NCBI GenBank assembly: GCA_018340805.1
Contig: JACMZG010000008.1
Location: 30,455,847 to 30,519,846, forward strand
DNA: 64,000 bases
Direction: 5' to 3'
Origin: Microvelia longipes
Taxonomy: Eukaryota > Arthropoda > Insecta > Hemiptera > Veliidae
The notes beneath the pieces were generated by a model. That model had not been told where the DNA came from, did no database searches, and saw only the letters and a program-made list of their open reading frames with translations. Positions 48,501-60,500 of the stretch are shown piece after piece; position 1 is the stretch's first letter; each line of letters starts with the position of its first letter. A program made the translations under genes and the position numbers.

Positions 48501-51500
48501 TAGTTGTAGGTTAATTAACAGGATTAATTTAGCTATTAGTTGAAGAATAAACTTGTGGGTTCATGGATTTGTTTATTCTGCTGTAAACAAATTCTTATTT
48601 TGGTATGCTGCTGATTCACAGCTGATATATAAGTTGATTGTGCTGGATCAAGCATGCTAACACGATTTGATAATGTAACCTAATAGGCATGTGATGTAAC
48701 CTAAGGCAGAGAGATGCTTTTCAACAAGTTAACTGATAACTACTATAACTATAACTACTATCTATGGCTTCTGAAATCTTAAAATTTGCTAATGCTTAGT
48801 TATATTGTGAGATATTAAACCCTATTCAGCCATATCCCAGTTTTGCATTAAGCTCTGTACTACTCTTTTGAGCTAAAGAAGTCTACAACAAAAATGTTAT
48901 GTGATCATAAGAAGGATTTAGCTTAGGGTGCATTTACAAACGCTCTACTGGTCAGAGCATTCTGATCAAAGAGTGTTTGATCTGGTTTAGATGGTGTGGC
49001 CAGGGGATAGAACCAAAACTGATGGGTCATCTTGTTGTTAGTGGAGAATGCTGTACAACAGTAACATTTGGCTGTACAATAGTTACATGCCCAGTGCATT
49101 AATTTGTTTACTTATCCCCTGTTCCCATTGATAATAAAACCTTTCCTGGCAGGAAAATAAAAAATCTAATATAAAACTACAGCTTGTTCACATTTCTTTT
49201 TTATATTTGTTCTTGTTTTTTTGTGTGTTCTTTTATTTGTGATTGTGAATTTCATTTGTTTAAAACAACTTGAGCCTTAGAAATTGAAGGCTCATTTAAA
49301 CACAGAAGGTATGGCTTCATAATTGTTATATATTGCTACTGATCACACAATACTGTTAAAACACTTTTGTGATATAAAGTCTGTTCAGTATGATGGTGGG
49401 GAAACTTTCATTCCCCCCCCCCCTACATCTAAACTTTTGCTGTGAACGTAGGGCATCGCAAATGCACCCTTGGCTATTAGATTATTTGTATTCTCATATT
49501 TTTTCCAGGTTTACTGTCCTAATCCTGTTAAGTAGATGAGACTATACTGTCTCACCCATTGCTATAATTTTGCATGACTTTTACTCCAAGTTTTAATTTT
49601 TAGTACAATTAATTTTAACTGTTCTTGATTAAATGTTATTAAATTTTGTTTCAGCAATTATCTGTTATTCAGTGCAGTGTGATAGTTCGTTGTAAATCAT
49701 GTAGGACGTATATAAATCCATTTGTTTATTTTGTTGATTCTAAACATTGGAAATGTAATTTGTGCTACAGAGTTAATGAATGTAAGTTTAATTTTGTATT
49801 ATTATTATTTTTTTAATATTCTACTAATTTGGTGGGGATAGCTACAGTAAATCAAGACAACACATATTTAGTGGAATAAAAGAACTTGTATGTTTCTTTT
49901 ATATATTTTTAGCAAATTTTCTTAGAAAAAATGAGCTGAGGGTTGCTGAGGTTAAGGGTGGATATTTAAAAGGAGAGGCTTACTAATAAAGAATATATAT
50001 TGTTGAGGTTTATATATATGTGTATATATATATTTATATATATGTATGTGTGTGTGTATATGTATGTATGAGATTTTTGTTCCTAGACGTTTCTATGGGA
50101 CACGATAACTTTCGAACCCTTTTTTGGATTGAAATGATACTTCATACCAAAAACAACCTTGTGAATGTTCCAAACCTGTCAATGCCTGTTATTAGCCTTT
50201 CAGCCTATCAGGGTATCAAAGTTGGCAAAATCTTTTTATTACAAATACTATTCATATATTTTTAGAGCATAGCCTAGGTTGCAGACCTCCAGTCCGCGGA
50301 GCGGCTAATTGCCCAAAGGCCTCTATTTATTTCTGTTCTTTTGTTACACCAAAGTTTATTAAATGAAAGTACCACTTTAGTAATCCAAGTGCAACATAAG
50401 TTAGTTGCTCTAATAGACTGATTTCATTGCTAAAACCTCAATCCTACTTGATCCCTTTCCTTGTTGTTCAATCTCACTATTTTATTAAGGATCTATTATT
50501 ATTTTTCCAGTGCCTGAAGAATTTCAGTACGACCCTTTAAGTAAAACCTATGGAGACCCATCAAGGAGACCTGAAATTAAATCTGCTACTATTGAGTTCA
50601 TAGCTCCTTCTGAATATATGGTGAGTATTATCTTTATCTATTTGATGGACATTCAAATGAATACAGTATAGAATAAGTGAGACCTCATCTCATTCTCTCT
50701 TTATCTATATTTATTTTAAAAGGTTTTTATTTGTAGACAAATGAGTTTTTAGTATAAACTCTCTAATATATTGCTGTAAAAGTTCTTTTCTAATTCAATC
50801 CCTGAAATTATTTTTAGCAAAATCCACCATTTAAAATGAGTAAATAAATGTACATTAGGTGTGACTGGTACCACAGTACACTTGCCAAGGTTATTAACCA
50901 CCTCTTTAGACTCACTTTACCATCTGTTGTATCCATCTTTTGGTCAATGAATAGTCTAAATCTGTATTATCTATCATTTGTAATGATTTGCACTTTGGAC
51001 TATCTGTGTATCTATATTTCGGTCCATAAATGGTCACCATAGTCACCTTTGTCCATCTGTGTTATCTACTACTTTTAATTGCAGGGCCATTGATCATTCT
51101 CTTTTATTTATTTTTGTTTTATATTAGGTTCGACCTCCGCAGCCAGCTGCATATGTGTTTGCACTGGACGTGAGTCGAGCTGCCTGTGAGAGTGGGTATC
51201 TGCAAGTTGCCTGTGATACTCTACTTGATCAATTAGAAGCATTACCTGGTGATGCAAGGACTGCCATAGCTTTTATTACTTTTGATTCTTCTGTACATTA
51301 TTATAGTTTAGCTGAAAATCAATCTCAACCTCATCAAATGGTTGTAGTTGATGTAGATGGTATGTAATTTATCTGTATAGAACTAGTATGAAATAAGAAA
51401 ACTTATCTTGTTGATGTTTAAAACACATAATTTAGATGTAAACCTTATAAATAGTAGATTATGTAACTTGGCTCTAAAATGAGATTTTATTGCTGTCAAA

Positions 51501-54500
51501 ATTTGTTTAAGCAAGTCAGTAATTCATTTCCAAAGCAATAAAATCACTTTACAGCTATGTTGCATATACTATTTTTGGGGGGTGGATAAAATTGAAAAAG
51601 ATAAATATTTTACTTAATTTACTTTACTTACCAATTTGCCTTGTGGCAATAAAGTAACATTTTATAGCCGGCCGACATGAAATAAACATTTTATCAACAT
51701 TGCTATAAAATTGTTCACATGATATTTTTGAGATTGTAAAGTAGGCTTATTACAGCCGCCGTCAAAAAATATATTACAAAATCTGTATTAGTTTTTAAAA
51801 TTATGCATTTAACATTCACAAAAAGAATCATTGATCATTGAAAAAGGAATTGGAATATTGATAATTTTACAGTAGGATTTATCTGTTTTGTGTAAAGTAC
51901 CTCAAAGAGTAGAAATGTTTGTAAATAATGCAAATCTTTTCTTTTTAATTTTAGAAAGTTATTGATAGATTCAATTATGAGATGAAAAATGCACAGTCTA
52001 ATTAAAAATCTTGTTTAAATAACACAGAGCAGTACATTGGAAATTTCAACAGTTTTTTTGTTGAATTTGACAAAAAAACTCTACTTTTTTTGTCTTGTAC
52101 TTTTACCTATGGAAATAAAGCTTGTTTTGAATTTGAAAAAAAAAAATGCTTCGTTTCAATATCTCTTTGATAATGTGTTTCAGATATGTTTGTACCAAGT
52201 CCAGATAACTTATTAGTTAATCTTAGTGAGTGCCTTTTCTTAGTAAAAGATTTACTGAAAGAACTTCCCAATAAATTTAGAGAATCTTTTGATACTGGTT
52301 GTGCCCTTGGAGCAGCCCTACAAGCTGCATACAAACTATTAGTAAGTATTTATGCTAAGTATCTATCCTTTTGTGATTTTACTAGAGAAAATCAAGTTAA
52401 AGATACATATTTTATTACTTAATCTCAGTAATATTTTACAGAATTTCTATCACAAAATGACTTAAGAGGTTTTATTTTAGGTACAACCCTAAAATGTTTA
52501 GGGTTGTAAGATTGATGTGTTTCATATTTGTATGTAAAATTTGATAGCTTAATCGTGGATTAGATCATAATTCTGTGTTTATTATCACAATCAAGCTAGT
52601 CTAACTAACTTGGATAAATTTGACTATCTTTTTATATAAATATTTTTTGTGGAGTACAGTTTTTTTAGACACAAATTTCATTTATTTCTTCACGTGTGCT
52701 AGCATTGCATCAAATGTTTACAATAAGTTTGCCATATTTCTCTTTTAACTAGTTTGTTACAACTTGTTCTCTCTTTGGGGCTTTTATGACCTTACATTTT
52801 AAATTGTTTGGTTGTTTTAAAAAAAATCTGTGACTATTTTTTTACTTTTCTGTGTTAAAAAGTTAAATAAAGTAGACTTAAATCCTTTAATAATCATCCA
52901 TTCTTGTGGCCATCCTGTAGAAATTTAATGAAATAAAATTTATAAAAGAAATAATTCACAATAAATTTGAACACATTTTGTCAATTTTTTTATAGACTTA
53001 TTATTAAAAAAAATCAAATTATTTATTTTTTAGACGGAATTCCATGAGCTATAAAAGTCATTTGTTAAGTAAAGTCGTCAATTTATCAAAGGCACCGAAA
53101 AACAACTAAATCTATAATGGAAGACCCATTGAATTGTTTCCCTCCATAGCTTTGTGATTTTGATGAAATTCTCATTTCATATCATATCTATAAGTATTAT
53201 TGTTATGTTTTTAGGCTCCAACAGGTGGTCGAGTCACAGTTCTGTGTAGTAGTTTAGTTAATGTCGGTCCTGGAACACTGCAGCCAAGGGAAGATCCCAC
53301 TCAGCGCTCTGGAGAAAACATAACACAGCAGTTACTTAACCCTGTAACTGACTTCTATAAGAAGCAAGCTTTAGATTGTTCTGGTCAACAAATTGCTGTT
53401 GATTTATTTGTTCTCAACAGTATGTTTGTTGATCTTGCTACGATAAGTAAGTCATATTTTTTTACTATCAGCCTTTAAAAGCTGTACACCATTTGTGTTT
53501 GTTGCAGTTAACCCTATCTGTCTGTCTAGAACTGTGTTGATATCTTACTTAAGAGTAATTTTTTATCTCATTAGAGCAAAAACACTTTGCCATGATTTAA
53601 AAAGTAAAAATATCTTTTTATAAAATCATACACTTTTCAAGATATTTTGCTATTATTCCTGTATTTCTTAATTCTAAAAACATATTTAGAATATTGCTTT
53701 AGAAAATTATTCATCTATAATTATATTTTTATGTTTAATTTTATTAATTTTTTCCCTTTTAATTTTGATGTGTACTTAACTTTTTATGAATTGTATTTGT
53801 TTAGGTGGTATATCTAGGTTTTCCGGGGGATGTATGCATCATTTTCCTCTGTTTAACATTAAAAACCCTCATATGGTTGAAATGTTTCACAGAACACTTC
53901 ATCGCTACCTCTGTCGAAAAATAGGATTTGAATCTGTCATGAGATTACGTTGCACTAGGTAAATTATATAATTACTACTTATTTTGAATTATCTTAACTA
54001 AGGTAATTAAATAGCAATATGAAGGCTTGATATGGAGTGATATTATCTTTTGTGACCTAATAATTAGTATAATCAGCCCATATTTAAGTCGTTTCCAAAA
54101 CAGATTGACTGATATTTATTCTTGAACTTAGTTTACTCATAATTACTTAAAAATACTATTATATTATATTTACAGAGTTATGATTTTTAGAAAAGTTCTG
54201 AACCACTCTCTAGTTCTTAACTACTAAACAAACTCTACATTTTTTGCAACTTACAAAACAATGCCATTTTGGCTTTAACTGTTTTGTAAACTAGATTGTT
54301 GAGGTTTACTGGGTGAAACATTTTAGATGCTGCAACATCATTAAGTCCTTAACAATAAGAGGAAAACAATATAATAGATTTTTTAAACCACAAGAAAGGA
54401 AGATTTTTAACAAAACTATGATAAAAGCCAATCAATACCTTAATAAAAAAGTTATTTATCAGGGTGATATTGGTTCGAATTTCTTAAGATTCAATGCAGT

Positions 54501-57500
54501 TTTTAAAATAGGTAATATTACAGTTTGCTCTCATTTAAATTTTAATAGTTACTGATGATCATATAAAAATTATATTTTGATAGTAATTATCATGGAAAAT
54601 TTGAACTCCCAAGTGTCAATTTACTGAGAGTAGAGACTATTTCCGAAAATCTAGGACCATGTTTTCCTCTTTTTTTTATATTCTAAATTCCTAACTTCTT
54701 AATTATGAAACTCTGATTCTATTGTGAAATGTGTTTTTTGCAGGGGTCTTTCCATACACACATTCCATGGTAATTTCTTTGTTAGATCAACAGATCTGCT
54801 CTCATTGCCAAATATCAACCCTGACGCAGGTTTTGGTATGCAGGTTTCAATAGATGAGAATCTATCAGATTTACAAAATGTTTGCTTTCAAGCAGCTTTA
54901 CTATATACATCTAGTAAAGGTAAGATCATTGACTTCTGTTTCATAAACTAAACTATATTATTTTTACCTAACAACTTGAACTGTAAATAAGGTTTTTTAA
55001 AAGTGCATTGTACACCTCTAAGGGACATAAAATGCACATTTACGCCCCTATGGATGTAAATCACAGGTCTCGGTTGCTATTTATGAGAAAATAGGCACAC
55101 ATCCTATTTAATTTGCCAAGTTACATCATGGGCAGGTAAAAGTCAGATTGTTAATTACATTGGTTAAATAGGAAAACAAAGCAGAGATGGTGCAAACTTT
55201 TGTCTATTTAACCTACTCATTCGTTCCCTGCTCTAATATCCTGATTCTATCTGTGTCAAAACAATTATTTTATTTTATTTATAAAATACCACTATCATTT
55301 ATTCTTTTATACTTTATTTTAATAATAGGGTTATTATTTTATTTTGTACTACTACTTTGTACTCCTTTTGTACTACTTCAAACCAAATTTTTCTGAAAAA
55401 TATCTTAAATTATGAATAAAAAACACAGTCCGCCTATCCAGAGTTGAGCCTTTCATATGATTGCGCATGCTCAAAATTTCATAAAATCGCACAAATTTCA
55501 GTTTTCTTGAAATAAGTGGTTCCCTGTGGGTTTTGTGCGAAACATAAAGAGAACATTTTGGTTGAATTTGAGAGATTTTCTGAAATTTTTAGAAAGCGCA
55601 TACATATGAAGGGCTCCACTCTGGAAATGGGCAGATTATGCTTTTCCTTTATAATTTAAAGTATATTTTCAGAAAAAATTGGTTTAAAGATCTACATAAT
55701 GAGTCACATTTTTTTATATAGGCTCTTGGACTATATAGTGGTGCGATATAAATATAAGTCGTTGGTTAAATTTAATACTTAACCCGGAGGGAAGATTTTA
55801 ACACTCAATTTATTTAGGCTTCCTGGCTTTTCCTCGGTTGCCAAAACTGTAATTAACTCTTACCACAAGCCTCTGGATAAATAACTATTTCATTTATGGT
55901 TTAAGTAGAAATATTGTAATTTTCTTTCTGAAGTAACTAATTTAATTGCAGGAGAGAGGAGGATCAGGGTTCATACACTTTGCCTTCCTATTGCCTCTAA
56001 CTTGTCTGATGTCCTTCACGGAGCTGATCAACAATGTATCATAGGACTTCTTTCTAAAATGGGTGAGTAAATATATAGCATTAATTAACTTTCTATTTTT
56101 TTCCTCTTTCATACTATAGGTATATAGAAACTATTGTGTTCACAAAAAAATCTGAAACCGGGATTTCAATGGCATTATTTGTTCAGGTGTTTTTAAGACC
56201 TCCTGTGTAGTTGTTAACAAAGTTGTCTGTCTTTATGTGTGTGTCTGTGCGTCTGTTATCATCATAGCTCTTGGTGTATTTATGCTAGAGAGTAGAACTT
56301 TGTGCAATAATCAGTCTACTACTCAAAGTTGTGCTATTCGTAAATTAATTTGTCCATCATTAACCCACAGTAATGACTCAGCAAAAATTTTGAAAAATCA
56401 TAAAACGCGTAAAAATGTTGGGATGAATTTGAGATTTAGCACGCATGTAGTTATGTATAAGAGTAACATATTTCTTAAGTTTAATCTCAATAATTAGCAT
56501 TAGTTTAATTTTTATCAAAACACTTGTGTAAGTTTTTTAAAAAACTGTGAAAATTGATTTATGATCCAATTGAGTTGAAATTCGGTACAAGTGTATTCGG
56601 TATCTTAACAAAATAAATAAGTACACTAAGTTTAGTTTTAATATGGCAAGTATATCTATGGTTTTTGTTGGAGTTTACTTACTCCTTCTTTGCTTAGTGA
56701 AAAGTATAATTAATTTAGGTATAACTTTAGATTTATTATTTAATGAGTTGCTGTGTTTTATTTAGCTGTGGACAGATGTCATCAGTCATCTCTATCAGAC
56801 GCAAGAGAAGCTTTTGTCAACGTAGTCTCAGATGTTCTTGGTGTTTATAAATTAACCCAGTCTAGTTCTTCCGTATCCAGTCTCATGGCTCCTGTTAATC
56901 TTAGTCTTTTACCTCTCTATATATTAGCTCTTCTAAAACATGTAAGCTTCACACACACATCATAATATTATTTAATTGGTTGATTTAGAAGTTAAAAAAA
57001 AGGTTAAAAATGAGCTAGTGTTGCTTTTTATAGCCAGTTTTTAAAATAGTAAATCATTTTAGAATCAATAAGTGGAGAGACAAAATTGATTTAGTTTTAT
57101 TTATTCTTTATAGGACCCTGTCGGATTGGTTTTAATTTGAATGGTTTTATTCTGTTCAAGTATAATAGCTAATATCTTGACTGTTGAAAATTAATTTGGT
57201 CTCCAGAATGTACAAGTGCTTCTACAAGCTCAAGTACATATCAAGTTATATTTGTCCCATTTTCTCAACTTCTTGGCTTATCTCTAACGCATAATGCTAT
57301 AACATTGAACACCTAACACCAGTCTATTTGGATACCCATGTCCTATCTGTCGAATGCCATCTAGATCTAATTTTCTTAGATCAAAACTTTTTGTTTTCAA
57401 ACAAAGTTACTAGTTACATTTTACTTTTGCCAATACTCTAAAAGATAATAGAAGTTAGATAATTTTAGATAATCTACCATATTATCCAATCTATTTGTTA

Positions 57501-60500
57501 GATTACCGGAAAACCTAAAATAAACAACATTTTTTAAGTGAGTTGTTTTCGATGTTTAAGCCTGTGAGTCTCACTCAAAGCTGGGGTACCTGGGTTCGAA
57601 TCCTGATAAGGACACTAATTATTTATTGGTTTTTACATTACATAAGTTCATAATTACAAAATAATTCTGGTGAGGTGGTCGAATGCTGCATGTTGGGCGA
57701 ATTTCCTATGGAATGTGTGTTTCCGTTCTGAACAGTCCATTTCTTGCTTAAAGTTTTATAACTTGAGCAGTTACTCAATTATAGAGCACTACTTGTGCTT
57801 ATTAATAAACCTTTAAAAAATCCTTTACAAGTAGTGTTGATAATTGTGTAACTGCTTAAGTTATAAAGCATTAATCGGAACCTTATACAAGAAATGGATT
57901 TTTATGCATGGAAACACTCATTCCAATGGCAATTTGCCCGACATGTGGACCACTGCTCCAGACATTTATTTGTCTTGAGCTTATCAGACTTCAGTTGTAC
58001 CAACTAAAAAGTACACATTTCTCTTAAAACTTGTTATGAATAAATTCTGAAAGGAATAATCCTTGCATCATCGTACTTCATAATTACTTATAAAATCATC
58101 TTTTTGTGGACAGCTGTAAAGAAATACCTTGTACAGCTGTGTAATTTTATGTACTAAGGGAATCAAGAATTTATATTTACAGCTTGCTGTAAATTATTTT
58201 TTATATTTTTTTTATTTGTCAATGCCCTCAAAAAAAATCTATGTGCAACATGGCTGTAAAATGATTTTATTGGTTTAGAAATTTATTATTGCCTCTCTTT
58301 ACTTGTTGATAAAAAAAAGTTTTTGAGTTGCACAATCTACAATTTTTATTTGATTAATTTAATGAAAGTTTATGTTTTATTTGCAGTCTGCATTCAGAAT
58401 AGGACAAAGTACAAGGCTAGATGACAGAGTTTTTGCAATGTGCCAAATGAAGACATTATCTTTATCCCAACTTATGCAGTCTATTTACCCTGATTTATAT
58501 CCAGTACACAACCTTCATGAATATGTGAGTTGTGGTTTTATTTCTAAATATTTTTTAGAATTGGGCTAGGTTCCCAACTTAACCAAGTTGTGATCCAATA
58601 TTGGTTAATTAAAATGAGTGCAATTTTTTTATAATTGAATGAACAATAAGGTTTTCTTTAAGTCTTATGTACTGGTAATGCTAAGCCACTTAATTAGCTT
58701 AATAATTTAAGGATTATTTTCATTGCTCAATATTTTCATTGTTTGGAATTTTTAAGTGGATCCTACTTAAGGTACCTGACACAAACTCCTCTACTGGGTT
58801 ACTATACTGGTGCCAGTCCCTTTTGTAACTCATTCCAGTTAATGACATGTTAACTCTAGGTATAAATAAATAAATAAATAAATAACCATTTATTTGCAGT
58901 ATAAAATACATTAATTAGATTTTTAGTTTTTTCATTCTACCAACATGCAAAGTCAGCGATAAGCTGTGGTACCCTCTTTCCAGGGTTTGGGATGCTACAT
59001 CCTGCGTTCGTTTTTTGAATATTCTTTCTCTATAAATTTCATTTCTCATTAATATTATATTTTCTAATTTTAATTTCATGACGAAAACATAACAAATTTA
59101 AATAACAAATTAAAAATATAAATAACAAAAGAGACATTGTTTTAAATACATTACATAAACTAGTGGTATTTCTAAGACTTATAATTATTCTAATAAAGTT
59201 AATAATTGTTTAACATAAATAATAAAATAAAATAAAATCTTAAAATTATAATTATTAAACAAGTTAAAATATTAACAAACTGAAATGGTTCCTCGGCCTA
59301 ATTGAAATAATTTAATAATAATAATTTATATACACTTAAAGATTTTAGGAATAATTTCTAATGTACACCCACATACATACATATACATATATCTATATAC
59401 ATACACACATACATATATACATACACACACACATATACATATACACATACACATACATACATACCTACACACATAAACATACATACATATATATAGATAC
59501 ACATACATTTTACATACACATGCACACATTTACATATATATACACAAATACACACAAACACATACCTATACATACATTACATACATTACACATTTATATA
59601 TATTTTAATAACTGATTTGGACATTTATTTATTTTATTTATTATTTTTGTTCTTTTATTTTTTTTTTAACATCTAAAAATTATCTACTATATTCATAAAA
59701 CTAAATTGCATGCAAATTTTAAATTAATTCATTTTTGATATTTAATATTATATTACAATTAAAATTTTGTGTTGCAATATTAATAATAATATGTTAATAT
59801 AATAATTGTGTATTTATATCTAAATACCTGTTTTAGATATAAATAATTAATAATTAAGAAATAGATAGATTAATAATTAATAAAAGATTATAAATAATTT
59901 AATAACAAGAAACATACAAACATTACAATAGACATCATTAAACACACTATCTTAACTAAAACCATAGTAGCTATATTTTAATATTATGAAAATTAGTATT
60001 ACTATTACAACCAAACATTTTTATACACCTGTGTCATTCTTGCCCATTCCATCCTGTCCCTTGCTACTCTTTGCCATGTCTCCTGCCCACAAATGCTTTT
60101 TCATTTCCTCATCCCAACTTATTTTAGGTCTGCCTCTGGCTCTCTTCAACTCTAGGATACCATTGTATCAGCTTTTTACTCCACCTTTCATCATCAGTCC
60201 TCACTATGTGGCCAGCCCATCCCCATTTCCTATCACTCACTATCCCAACAATATCTTCTAGTCCTGTTTGCTTCCTGACCCAGTCATTCCTCTTTCTATC
60301 CCTTCTGCTAATCTTTAACAAGCTCCTTTCCATACTTCTCTGTGCAACCTTAAGTTTTTGAATAGAGCCACTGCTCATAGTCCATGTCTCAGCTCCATAA
60401 ATAATTACTGGCAAAATACATGTATTCCATAATTTTTTCTTCCAAGTCATATCAATGTCGGATCTAAAAACATGATTATACTTATTAAAGCTAGCCCAGC

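Noticed and set aside
54313..54555. 80-residue Lys/Asn-rich ORF in Sec24 intron 12
   Set aside because: Composition is that of AT-rich intron. It has no similarity I recognise and no splice sites in frame with Sec24.
57541..57615. Functional tRNA gene
   Set aside because: Only the B box is convincing. No full cloverleaf with an acceptor stem could be formed by eye.
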